DNA from: an uncultured Ignavibacteriota bacterium
Lineage (GTDB): Bacteria > Bacteroidota > Ignavibacteria > Palsa-1295
Length of the DNA stretch: 64,000 nucleotides
Direction: 5' to 3'
Assembly: GCA_903900335.1 (NCBI GenBank)
Contig: CAIUMP010000021.1
Coordinates: 152,388-216,387 of the forward strand
The position numbers and the translations under genes were made by a program. Positions 35,523 to 43,828 of this stretch are shown here, piece after piece; positions within the stretch are counted from its first letter, which is position 1; the number at the start of each line of letters is the position of its first letter. The notes beneath the pieces are model-generated. The model saw only the letters and a program-made list of their open reading frames with translations, did no database searches and was not told the origin of the DNA.

Positions 35523-37856
35523 ATGGGAGAGAGAACAAGGAGCATTATTCGGAGACTTCGGAGCGCGGTGGCCAAACCAGGCTGGCGCCGCTCGAAGGGG
35601 ATCCGTTGGGTTATCGGGATTGGATTGACCTTGGTTGTGGCAGTCCTTTTTCCAAGCGCTCATACTATGGCGTTGTCCGGGTATTCCGCAGGCTCGCTGT
35701 GGACGAGCGAAGATGTTAGCGCGCCGTTCTCGTTTCCGGTATACAAAGACATGGTGCGTTACCGCTCTGACGTCAGAAAGGCACTAGACGAACTTTACCC
35801 AGTCTACTTACCCGACACGACCGCAAGACTCGCTAGCACGGACCGCCTCCGAGCAGCCTGGTCCGGATTGACGAATCTTCTGATCAACGCTAAGCAGGAC
35901 ACAACGGGAGAGTTTCCGCTCCCGGATTCGGCGAAGCAACTCGGTCTTACTACTGACGAATGGAAGGGGCTGGTAACATTCTCTCGCAGTCCTCGATCTC
36001 AGCATCAAAGCGACAGGTACTTGTTGCAATTACAAGACTTGCAGACCTATCTTCTACAATGTGTAGGTGACATTGAATCCTCTGCTCTCATCACACTTGC
36101 AACCCCGGATGAGGGGGCATCAAGCAACGCGCATTTTTTCTCGCTCCGATTTCACGCAAATGAAGAGTCTATCGTTGCGCGTGACTCGTTGCTCCCTCTT
36201 TCCTCTGCGGCGAATCGGATCTTTGGCAAGCTAGAAGAACACTTGAGAATTAATGGTCCAAACGGGGTTACAGGGGAACAAGCACTTTTGCACCCACTCG
36301 CCAGGATCGCTGGAAATGCGCTTGTCCCAACCGTCGTGTTCGATCCCCACCTAACGGAGGAGAGTCGCATGGCAATCGTTGATCGTGTTCCGCGTACAGA
36401 TGGAATCATCGTTGAAGGACAGCGCATCATTGGTAAAGGCGAGATAATCACTCCAAGTACAAAGGCATCCCTCGAAAGCCTTTCTCAGGCGCGGTTGGAT
36501 CGGGGTGGGGTTGTCGCTGAACTGGCCAGGGTCACTGGTACGATTGGACATGCAGGACTAATAATCCTGTTGCTCGTGCTGTACCTGAAGTTTATCCGAA
36601 GACGCATCTACAAAGACAACGGTCAGTTGTTACTAATGGCTTTGGTCATACTGTTTCCGGCAATTCTTGCATTTCTGTCGGTCAGAATTCAGGTCGATTT
36701 TCCCTTACAATACTTCATTCTAATTCCGGTGGCTTCGATGCTGCTGACGGTGCTCTTTGATAGCCGCACCGGGTTTTATGGTACCGTCGTTGTGGCTTTG
36801 GTAGTTGCAGGAATTCGAGGCAACGACTACTCCATTGCGCTTGCGGGCCTCTGTGCTGGTGCATTCGCAGCATACACCGTCCGGGATCTTCGCAATCGAG
36901 CACAGCTTTTTACCAGTATCGCTTATGTCTTTATCGGATACATGATTGCAATTGCCGCACTATCTTTGGAGGCAGCCACGCCGCTGAAAGAAGTGGGATT
37001 TGCACTGATGGCCTCCCTTGGAAACGCTCTGATCTCCCCTGTGATCACCCTGGGGGTACTTTATTTAATTGAGAATATTTTCGATACCGTCAGTGATCTA
37101 CGATTGAGTGAATTTGACAATATCAACCATCCTCTGTTGCGCGAACTTGCTCTTCGTGCTCCAGGCACGTATCAGCATACGATGCTGGTGGCACAGTTAA
37201 CAGAGAATGCGGCGATCGCAATAGGTGCTAACCCCTTGCTTGCAAAGATCGGCGCCTACTTTCATGATGTGGGGAAGCTAACAGAGCCAACCGCATTTGT
37301 CGAGAACCAATCTGGCGAGAGGGCCAACGTGCATGAAACGCTCAACTCGCTGGAAAGTGCGGAGCGGATCCGAAACCACGTCGTGCAGGGCATCGAACTA
37401 GCGAAGGCCCACAACTTACCAAGCCGTGTTGTCGACTTCATCCCAATGCACCATGGTACACTTCCTATTTCATTCTTTTACCAACGTGCTATCATGGAAT
37501 CGGCCTCAGGCCCGGATGCCGTCAATGAAATCGACTTTCGCTACCCTGGACCGACGCCTAACACGAAAGAGACCGCTATCCTCATGCTTGCCGATGCCTC
37601 CGAGGCGATCGCTCGTTCGTTGGCCGCGAAAGGTCAAGAACTGAACCAGGAGGCGATCGACTCTGCGATTGAGCATCTGATCCGGACTCGCTTTGACCAG
37701 GCGCAGTTTGATCAGTGCGATATTACCGTTCGGGATCTCACTGTTATCCGGGGAGTATTCAGTCATCTTTTGTCCGGGCTGTACCATGCACGGATCCAGT
37801 ACCCAGTTGCGGCAATGCCAGCGGATTCGCTTCTGAAAACCGTTTCAGTCTCCTGA
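35523..37856 (+). CDS. pgpH: 7TM-HD family cyclic-di-AMP phosphodiesterase (PgpH-like)
   Basis: A protein of about 777 residues; ATG 35523 is preferred over a TTG four codons upstream. A membrane span near residue 25 is followed by a long extracytoplasmic 7TMR-HDED domain (residues about 50-340: SAPFSFPVYKDMVRY, PTVVFDPHLTEESR, IVEGQRIIGKGEII). Seven spans follow (about 345-530), then a cytoplasmic HD domain with H and HD ligands in GTYQHTMLVAQ and YFHDVGKL and a further His in MHHGTLPI. The family hydrolyses c-di-AMP to pApA, controlling osmolyte and wall homeostasis. It is 7 bases upstream of the xerD-like gene, so the two are likely in one transcript. Confidence 0.9.
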   Translation: MGERTRSIIRRLRSAVAKPGWRRSKGIRWVIGIGLTLVVAVLFPSAHTMALSGYSAGSLWTSEDVSAPFSFPVYKDMVRYRSDVRKALDELYPVYLPDTTARLASTDRLRAAWSGLTNLLINAKQDTTGEFPLPDSAKQLGLTTDEWKGLVTFSRSPRSQHQSDRYLLQLQDLQTYLLQCVGDIESSALITLATPDEGASSNAHFFSLRFHANEESIVARDSLLPLSSAANRIFGKLEEHLRINGPNGVTGEQALLHPLARIAGNALVPTVVFDPHLTEESRMAIVDRVPRTDGIIVEGQRIIGKGEIITPSTKASLESLSQARLDRGGVVAELARVTGTIGHAGLIILLLVLYLKFIRRRIYKDNGQLLLMALVILFPAILAFLSVRIQVDFPLQYFILIPVASMLLTVLFDSRTGFYGTVVVALVVAGIRGNDYSIALAGLCAGAFAAYTVRDLRNRAQLFTSIAYVFIGYMIAIAALSLEAATPLKEVGFALMASLGNALISPVITLGVLYLIENIFDTVSDLRLSEFDNINHPLLRELALRAPGTYQHTMLVAQLTENAAIAIGANPLLAKIGAYFHDVGKLTEPTAFVENQSGERANVHETLNSLESAERIRNHVVQGIELAKAHNLPSRVVDFIPMHHGTLPISFFYQRAIMESASGPDAVNEIDFRYPGPTPNTKETAILMLADASEAIARSLAAKGQELNQEAIDSAIEHLIRTRFDQAQFDQCDITVRDLTVIRGVFSHLLSGLYHARIQYPVAAMPADSLLKTVSVS

Positions 37857-37863
37857 GCTAATA

Positions 37864-38844
37864 ATGTCGACTGGAACTCGGACTAAACGATCCACGCGCA
37901 ACCTTGCCGGGCTTTCTGATGAGTCCGGTCAAACACTTGGCAGGACGCGGGTTAGCCGCTCGCCTATTGACCTGTATCTCACGCATCTGCGCCTGGAACG
38001 GGGTCTGGCTCCGAACTCGCTCGAAGCGTATAGACGTGACATCGAGAAGCTTGAACAATATGTGAAAATGCATCAGACCCAACTGATTCGGGTCGAAGCA
38101 GCGGACCTCCATCGCTTTGTGCGGGATCTAGGGGAGACCGGTTTGGAGCGAACCAGTATGGTTCGCATTATCAGTGGCCTTCGAGGGTTCTATCGCTTTC
38201 TGTTAACGGAGAAGATCGTCCTCACGGACCCAACTGAGAATTTGGACATACGCTCAGTTCGCCGTAAGTTGCCGGAAGTTCTAACGATAGCAGAAATTGA
38301 CGCAATACTTTCTAAGCCAGACGGCCATACATCTAAAGGTACTCGTGACAGGGCAATACTAGAATTCCTTTATGCCACTGGAGCGCGAGTCTCGGAGGTG
38401 ACCACGCTTCGCCTAGCTCAACTCTCCTTGCAGGATGGGCTTGTTAAGCTGTTTGGAAAGGGCAGCAAGGAGCGGGTGGTGCCCATTGGCAGCATCGCTC
38501 GCGATGCTCTTAACACATACCTTTCCAAAGTTCGGCCCCTATTCGTAAAGCCCGGAAAGAAGACGGATGCCGTCTTCCTCAATCAAGAACGCGGTACTGG
38601 TCTCTCGCGGATGACGATCTGGAATCTCATTCGGGAGTATTCGGTATCTGCTAAAGTTGAGAAACCGATCTCGCCACACACGTTCCGCCATTCCTTCGCC
38701 ACGCACCTTATTGAAGGTGGTGCAGACTTACGCATTGTTCAAGAGATGCTCGGTCATGCTGACATCTCCACAACGGAGATTTACACACATGTGGATCGCT
38801 CCTATTTGCAGGAGGTGCACCGAACATTCCATCCAAGGGGTTAG
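37864..38844 (+). CDS. xerD: Tyrosine recombinase XerD/XerC
   Basis: A 326-residue site-specific recombinase that resolves chromosome dimers at dif. The N-terminal SAM-like DNA-binding domain follows a 30-residue polar extension. All catalytic residues are present: Arg175 (TGARVSE), Lys199 (FGKGSKER), His272 and Arg275 (HTFRHSF), His298 (LGHADIS) and the nucleophile Tyr307 (TEIYTHV). The length is close to the roughly 300 of the family. Spacing to neighbours is 7 and 2 bases, so it is embedded in an operon rather than in a mobile element; no attachment site is visible. XerC and XerD cannot be told apart with confidence. Confidence 0.92.
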   Translation: MSTGTRTKRSTRNLAGLSDESGQTLGRTRVSRSPIDLYLTHLRLERGLAPNSLEAYRRDIEKLEQYVKMHQTQLIRVEAADLHRFVRDLGETGLERTSMVRIISGLRGFYRFLLTEKIVLTDPTENLDIRSVRRKLPEVLTIAEIDAILSKPDGHTSKGTRDRAILEFLYATGARVSEVTTLRLAQLSLQDGLVKLFGKGSKERVVPIGSIARDALNTYLSKVRPLFVKPGKKTDAVFLNQERGTGLSRMTIWNLIREYSVSAKVEKPISPHTFRHSFATHLIEGGADLRIVQEMLGHADISTTEIYTHVDRSYLQEVHRTFHPRG

Positions 38845-38846
38845 CG

Positions 38847-40424
38847 ATGAAGCGAATGCACACGCCCCGTTGGCTAAAGCACGACTACTCCCTTCTGGTA
38901 GCACTGGCTGCTTTCGGATTGTGGTGGCGATTATTCCTCTGCAATGGTTTCCTTCGAAACTGGTATAATCTGGTAAGGCTGATTCCAGACGATGCCTTCT
39001 ACTATTTCTCAATTGCAAAACAGCTCGCGCTTGGTCACGGGATTTCAATCGACGGAATCCACGTAACGAACGGGATGCACCCGCTGTGGTTATTTCTCAT
39101 CACCCCGTTTTTCATTGCCTATCCGGGAGAGCAATTCCGGGACGCTGTGCATGGCGTTCTTCTCTTTCAGTCCGTTCTTGATGCCAGTCTTATACTTCTG
39201 ATCGGAGATACGATCCGTCGATATTTGCTTGATTTCGACTCCGCGAATCGCCGCTCGGCATTCTTCATACCATCTCTGATATTCACACTGCTTGCGCCTT
39301 GGGTTAACGGGTTGGAAACGACGCTTACTGCGCTGCTCCTAATCGTGTGGTTACGAACTGCAATGCGTCTCACGCCTACGCTAGGCAAGCGCTTCTGGAT
39401 TCTGCTCGGATTAGTAACGGGCATTCTGTTTCTTGCTCGGACAGATATGGTTGTGGTCGTAGCCCCATTTGCATTGTGGGTTGGCTATCGGCATCGCTTC
39501 GAGCTGGCGTGGGGGAGAATCCTATTGTCCGTACTTGTCGCATTGCTTGTTGTCGCGCCGTGGCTTGTCTGGAATCTGATTCACTTTGGCACGATCCTCC
39601 AATCGAGCGCGGAAGCCGTAAAGCTATTTGCGATGCGAAAGTACGATGTGATGTATGGGCCAGTGGGCAAGTATTGGCACCTCACATTGGAAGCTGCTCG
39701 CAACGCACCCAAGCCATTTCTAACAACCACCCTTGGTTTTTCAGCAATCACTATTGGGTTCAGCATCTATTCAACTCGCCGAAAGAGGGACTCGCGGCAT
39801 ATGATTCTGTTGCTAACGATGGCGGGTGGTCTGCTATTGCTGGTCGTTCATTCCCTCTTCCGAGGATTTATACGTGAATGGTATGTGCAACAACTCTTCC
39901 CTTTGTTCCTCATTGGCTTTGGTGTCAGCATCGGGATCAACGCAGGAACGTCGAAGGTTCGAATCAGTGGTCGAGCTTTGTTGGCTGTATTACTGATTGT
40001 TGGCCTCTTCTTCTATCATCGTTCGACGGCCCCGAATTACCGTTCGCAGGGTGGGATGGCGCAAGTAGTATCGCTTTGGGAGAATATCTTCGCAAGCGGC
40101 GACAAAGTCGGAGCGTTCAATTCCGGAATGTACAGCTTCGTGACGCCGCGGCCTGATCGCCTTGTCAATCTTGATGGAGTGGTGAATGCCGATGTGCTGC
40201 CATACTTGAAGAACGGAACGCTGGGAGAGTATATCCGCAGCGACTCTATCGAGTACATCATCGATTTCAAAGGCACTATTGACGGCTATCTGAACCTCTT
40301 TGACCATCATATGCTACACGATTTCTCGCTGGATTCCATGGTCGGGAATGAGCTGGGTGATACCATGTTGCTTTTCCACCGAAAGCACACAGAAAACAGG
40401 TCACAAGAAAATGCCCAAAAGTGA
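38847..40424 (+). CDS. Polytopic membrane protein, glycosyltransferase-like
   Basis: A 525-residue protein starting two bases after xerD. It has around ten membrane spans; the first loop contains LIPDDAFYYFSIAKQLALGHG, the acidic pair seen after the first span in GT-C enzymes. The C-terminal 100 residues are soluble. The pattern matches GT39-like proteins that transfer sugars from polyprenyl phosphate outside the membrane, but the substrate is unknown. Its stop overlaps the PorQ-like gene by 14 bases. Confidence 0.65.
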   Translation: MKRMHTPRWLKHDYSLLVALAAFGLWWRLFLCNGFLRNWYNLVRLIPDDAFYYFSIAKQLALGHGISIDGIHVTNGMHPLWLFLITPFFIAYPGEQFRDAVHGVLLFQSVLDASLILLIGDTIRRYLLDFDSANRRSAFFIPSLIFTLLAPWVNGLETTLTALLLIVWLRTAMRLTPTLGKRFWILLGLVTGILFLARTDMVVVVAPFALWVGYRHRFELAWGRILLSVLVALLVVAPWLVWNLIHFGTILQSSAEAVKLFAMRKYDVMYGPVGKYWHLTLEAARNAPKPFLTTTLGFSAITIGFSIYSTRRKRDSRHMILLLTMAGGLLLLVVHSLFRGFIREWYVQQLFPLFLIGFGVSIGINAGTSKVRISGRALLAVLLIVGLFFYHRSTAPNYRSQGGMAQVVSLWENIFASGDKVGAFNSGMYSFVTPRPDRLVNLDGVVNADVLPYLKNGTLGEYIRSDSIEYIIDFKGTIDGYLNLFDHHMLHDFSLDSMVGNELGDTMLLFHRKHTENRSQENAQK

Positions 40425-41502
40425 GCGAAACTTCACACGCACGGAATCTGTACTAGCAGGGACTAATTTTTACCCATTTCGAATGCTCAGAGCCGCTTCT
40501 GCCATTTTCTTCTCGGTTCTCCTGCTTGCTAGCACTGCACTGCACGCCCAGGACATCGGCGTTTCGGCTCGTGCCCATCTCTCTGATATTCTCAATAAGC
40601 CGCTGAGCCCCAGGGCCGCCTCGATGGGGAACAGCTTCGTAGCCGCGAAGAACGATCTAAACACGATATTCAGCAACCCAGCGGCATTATCCACGATAGA
40701 ACCGCTGGACTCCAGTCGCCTGAACGAAGTCTCTGTCAGTTACTCGCATTACATACTGGACATCAACGAAGGTGCTCTTGTTTATGAGCATCCGGTACCG
40801 GAAGGAGTACTCTTCGAGGGTAACTTTGCCGCCGGAGTCCAGTATTTCTCCGGAGGCTCATCCAGCGAAACAAACTCCGTAGGCCAGGAACTTGGGACAT
40901 TCCACACCGGCGATGTCGCCCTATTGCTTGATTATTCTAGCACTGGGTCGAATGGATTACACTACGGGGCTGGTGTCAAAGTCGTCAGCATGAGCCTAGT
41001 CTCAGGTTCTTCTGTTCGAGACTATGGATCGACCTGGCTTGCCGCCGACTTGGGCTTGCTCTATGAGCTTAAGCCCGCCCTGATGACCTTTGGTTTTTCA
41101 GTCCTGAATATCGGGATGCAGGCCAGCAAGTTCGATAGCGTTAGCGAAGCGATCGGACCGAATGTCCAGATTGGAATTTCCAAGAAGCTGGAACGCTTAC
41201 CCCTGACTGTTCAAATCGCCTTCCATAACTTGAACCGAGATAGGGAAGGGCGCAATTTGCTTTATGCGTTCAACGACTTCTCCGTTGGTGGGGAGTTTGT
41301 TCTCGGGAAGGTGGTCCGGTTGCGATTCGGTTATGAGAATCAGGTTCGACATGAGCTCAACGTCCCCACTGGCAACGGCTTCGCTGGTTTCTCAATGGGG
41401 GTAGGTTTCCACATTAAGCGTTACGATGTTGACTTTGCCCTCAACAGCCAGGGGCCAGACTTCAGCTCCTTTGTGCGTTTTGGAGTTCGAACAGCATTCT
41501 GA
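40411..41502 (+). CDS. porQ: PorQ-like type IX secretion protein
   Basis: A protein of about 363 residues from ATG 40411; the frame could be extended upstream, but that would run through the end of the previous gene. A basic n-region and a signal core (AIFFSVLLLASTALHAQ) show export, with a second possible ATG at 40483. The mature protein is an outer-membrane barrel of the PorV/PorQ type: PRAASMGNSFVAAKNDLNTIFSNPAAL is the diagnostic N-terminal segment, and VVRLRFGYENQVRHEL, then GFSMGVGFHIKRYDVDFAL, matches the PorQ end. PorQ is needed for cargo export and processing in T9SS. It is the only T9SS machinery protein in the window. Confidence 0.75.
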   Translation: MPKSERNFTRTESVLAGTNFYPFRMLRAASAIFFSVLLLASTALHAQDIGVSARAHLSDILNKPLSPRAASMGNSFVAAKNDLNTIFSNPAALSTIEPLDSSRLNEVSVSYSHYILDINEGALVYEHPVPEGVLFEGNFAAGVQYFSGGSSSETNSVGQELGTFHTGDVALLLDYSSTGSNGLHYGAGVKVVSMSLVSGSSVRDYGSTWLAADLGLLYELKPALMTFGFSVLNIGMQASKFDSVSEAIGPNVQIGISKKLERLPLTVQIAFHNLNRDREGRNLLYAFNDFSVGGEFVLGKVVRLRFGYENQVRHELNVPTGNGFAGFSMGVGFHIKRYDVDFALNSQGPDFSSFVRFGVRTAF

Positions 41503-41559
41503 ACACCTCTTCACGGAACCCCCTATGGATAAGGCGGGTTAGCGGGTCACAACAAACAT

Positions 41560-41633
<74 letters not shown>

Positions 41634-41635
41634 TG

Positions 41636-41662
41636 AAAAGGCCTGACCAATCAGGCCTTTTT
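41636..41662 (+). terminator. Terminator after tRNA-fMet
   Basis: AAAGGCCTGA, a 4-base loop CCAA, then TCAGGCCTTTTTCT form a perfect stem followed by T-rich sequence. It would end the tRNA transcript, and a downstream gene starts just after it. Confidence 0.88.
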
Positions 41663-41692
41663 CTATTTTCATGCTCAAACTCAGGCCATCCT

Positions 41693-42118
41693 TTGGTAAC
41701 GCCGCCAAATCTCGTCCTCTACTTCGACGGCCTGTGTCCACTTTGCCATTTTGCCGTCCGAATCGTCGCGCTATTAGATAGAAAGCGCCGCGTCTTCTTC
41801 GCTCCTATAGCCTCAACATCGGGAAGCACGTTGCTACGGCGCCATCCTGAGATGGCGGGACTTGACACCGTATTCCTAGTTTTTACCGATCATGGAGGAA
41901 GTGAGCGGATCGCCATAAAGATTGATGCAATTCGGCAGGTCACTAATTATCTACCATGGCCCGAGAGAATTCTGCTGGTTCCCCTCAAGCTACTTCCGTT
42001 AAGATTCGGCAATTGGCTCTATGATCTTGTGGCGAGCCATCGGTCAAGCCTATTGGGTAGATTTGCCGAATGCCCCGTGCCACCCAGATCTTTTCGTGAC
42101 CGAATGCTTCGCGATTAA
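41693..42118 (+). CDS. DCC/YuxK-like thiol-disulfide oxidoreductase family protein (DUF393)
   Basis: A protein of about 141 residues. LVLYFDGLCPLCHFAVRIV contains the DxLCPLC motif of the DCC (DUF393) family, thought to be redox-active small proteins. Upstream of this motif the frame runs back through the tRNA terminator with a TTG at 41633, which cannot be the real start; the first plausible start is TTG 41693 (no in-frame ATG or GTG). Its stop overlaps the stop of the convergent lipoprotein gene by three bases. No partner is known. Confidence 0.68.
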   Translation: MVTPPNLVLYFDGLCPLCHFAVRIVALLDRKRRVFFAPIASTSGSTLLRRHPEMAGLDTVFLVFTDHGGSERIAIKIDAIRQVTNYLPWPERILLVPLKLLPLRFGNWLYDLVASHRSSLLGRFAECPVPPRSFRDRMLRD

Positions 42119-42753
42119 GGCTTTGTCTCCGCTTTTACTATTGCTTCCAACAGCTTCTCCTCCGTCACAAATCCTTCGAAGGTTGCTTCTACTCTTCGCT
42201 TGCGACTAATGACGAACGTGGTTGGTACCGCATCCACGCCGCCATAGGTAAAGCCAAAATCCCTGCTGCCGATCAACACTTGGTAGCGGGTACTCCTTGC
42301 TTGCATGATCGAGTCAATCCGGATCACAGCTTTCCGACCTGTCACCCCTTCTCGCATGGTCACCCCGATGAACATTACATTCGTATCCCCTGACGATCGG
42401 ATCGCATCAATGATGGGCAGCTGTGCCAGGGCAGGTACGGACCATGTGCCGAAGAAGCTGAGGACGACGACCTTATCGTAGAAGTCATTCATCTCCCGCA
42501 CCGTGCCCGAAGAATCCCACCAAGCGAAGTTTGTCGCACGATTGGCCGAACTCATCCTGTCCCAATATTTTATCAGAGAGACGTTATGCTGGAAGAATGG
42601 GCCACTCGTATCAACGCCCGCAGGTAGCGGAGCATAGATCGATTTAAGTGATGAGTTGCTGGTACAGCTTTGCAGCGATCCCACAATCACACTAAGAAAA
42701 CAGAGCAATCTGAGAGCCTGATTCGAAAGCCGAAAGCGCGGACTGAACACCAT
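42115..42753 (-). CDS. Thioredoxin-fold (TlpA-like) lipoprotein lacking the catalytic cysteines
   Basis: A 212-residue lipoprotein: signal LCFLSVIVGSLQSC with a lipobox ending at Cys30. The mature part follows TlpA/ResA order, with KVVVLSFFGTWSVPALAQLP where family members have WCxxC; here the positions read Trp-Ser-Val-Pro-Ala, so both cysteines are lost. A cis-proline-containing strand follows (VDAVPTTFVISRKRRVEATFEG). The lipid-bearing Cys30 is the only cysteine of the mature protein, so it cannot do disulfide chemistry by itself. It may be a binding or structural derivative. It follows the anti-sigma-like gene by six bases. Confidence 0.8.
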   Translation of the reverse strand: MVFSPRFRLSNQALRLLCFLSVIVGSLQSCTSNSSLKSIYAPLPAGVDTSGPFFQHNVSLIKYWDRMSSANRATNFAWWDSSGTVREMNDFYDKVVVLSFFGTWSVPALAQLPIIDAIRSSGDTNVMFIGVTMREGVTGRKAVIRIDSIMQARSTRYQVLIGSRDFGFTYGGVDAVPTTFVISRKRRVEATFEGFVTEEKLLEAIVKAETKP

Positions 42754-42759
42754 GCCGTA

Positions 42760-42987
42760 TTAGTAATCTTCGATCGCTTCGCGGATCGAAAGATAGGCCT
42801 CACGTGGAGCATCCACTAGCGGGATGCGCGCCCGCACAATATGCGAGGTCATCAGATCCATCTCATACTCGTACTGACAGGATGGGCACGACTTGAGGTG
42901 TGCCTCGACTTCATCCAAGTCATGCATATTCAGGGGCTCGTGATCGACGAGAGCCGCTGCCAGATCCTGTATCTCGGAACAGTTCAC
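42760..42987 (-). CDS. Small zinc-binding anti-sigma-like protein (ZAS domain)
   Basis: A 75-residue protein translated from GTG at 42987. It has Cys3 and then H30-x3-C34-x2-C37 (EAHLKSCPSC), the Zn-binding pattern of ZAS anti-sigma factors (zf-HC2). The rest is helical and acidic. Typical family members have a sigma-ECF partner gene upstream and a membrane span downstream; neither is found here, as the protein is cytoplasmic and upstream lies an FKBP lipoprotein. It is six bases from the TlpA-like lipoprotein and may share a transcript with it. Confidence 0.72.
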   Translation of the reverse strand: MNCSEIQDLAAALVDHEPLNMHDLDEVEAHLKSCPSCQYEYEMDLMTSHIVRARIPLVDAPREAYLSIREAIEDY

Positions 42988-43129
42988 AATAGCTTGAAAG
43001 TAATAGTGTTACTGCCCGCTGGGTAATTGTTTCAACTTATCCGCGTGCTCCATTCACAAATATCATTGCGTCCATTGCAACTTCGAAGCAGTAGAAACAA
43101 TTGCGAATGTCCGACGAATTCCGTGCGAA

Positions 43130-43828
43130 TCATTTTTGGATCAGCATCATATCAATGTCATAGACCAGCGTACGGTTCGGCGGAATCGCATCACCCTTCG
43201 AGACTGCTCTGGCACCGAGCTTAGACGGAATGATCAAACGGCGCTTTCCGCCTTTCTTCATACTGATCACACCTTCATCCCAGCCGGGAATGACTGTCCC
43301 TTTGCCGATCTCTGTCGTGAAGGAAGTACTCCGATCGAATTCTTTGCCGTCAGTTAGCATACCAATATAAGAGACGGTCACGAAGTCTCCGGCAATGGGT
43401 GTGTTGCCTTCTCCAGGCTTCAGGTCGATCCACTTCAGGCCCGTAGGTGTGACAACGGTGTCGCCGTGTCGCTTCCAGGAGGAGGGTGGCGGAATGACAG
43501 GAGGATCCGTCGGATATTGCTCCGGCGAGGGAGTGCTCTTTGGCATCTCCGGCATTTTTGCTGCGACCGCTGGATCCATCTTCGTACCAACTTGCGTCTG
43601 CGGTGGTTGGCCTGCTTGCCCCATCCCCTGCGGCTGTCCCAACTGCGGATTGCCTTGTTGCTGTTGCAAGATCTGTCCCGGTTGCGGTACTGGGGCAGAT
43701 TGTGTCGCACCTGATGACGCGTTCGGCATCGACGTTGCCGTATCAAACGTGATCGTAGAATCTGATTTCGATTTGCATCCGATCGCTACGAGAGTAAGCG
43801 CCGCGATGAGTAGGGTTTTGGGGTTCAT
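43130..43828 (-). CDS. FKBP-type peptidyl-prolyl isomerase lipoprotein
   Basis: A 232-residue lipoprotein: signal ALTLVAIGC with lipidated Cys18. A Gln/Pro/Gly-rich linker spans residues about 40-110, and the FKBP domain covers about 125-232 (VTVSYIGMLTDGKEFDRS; IGKGTVIPGWDEGVISMKKGGKRRLIIP; LVYDIDMMLI). It catalyses cis-trans turnover of prolyl bonds in proteins of the periplasm or outer envelope. The start overlaps the rsgA stop by 4 bases on the same strand, so the two are coupled. Confidence 0.9.
   Translation of the reverse strand: MNPKTLLIAALTLVAIGCKSKSDSTITFDTATSMPNASSGATQSAPVPQPGQILQQQQGNPQLGQPQGMGQAGQPPQTQVGTKMDPAVAAKMPEMPKSTPSPEQYPTDPPVIPPPSSWKRHGDTVVTPTGLKWIDLKPGEGNTPIAGDFVTVSYIGMLTDGKEFDRSTSFTTEIGKGTVIPGWDEGVISMKKGGKRRLIIPSKLGARAVSKGDAIPPNRTLVYDIDMMLIQK

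Noticed and set aside
37864..38844. Tyrosine recombinase as sign of a mobile element
   Set aside because: It is a complete XerD-type protein in a housekeeping operon, with no attachment sites or cargo.
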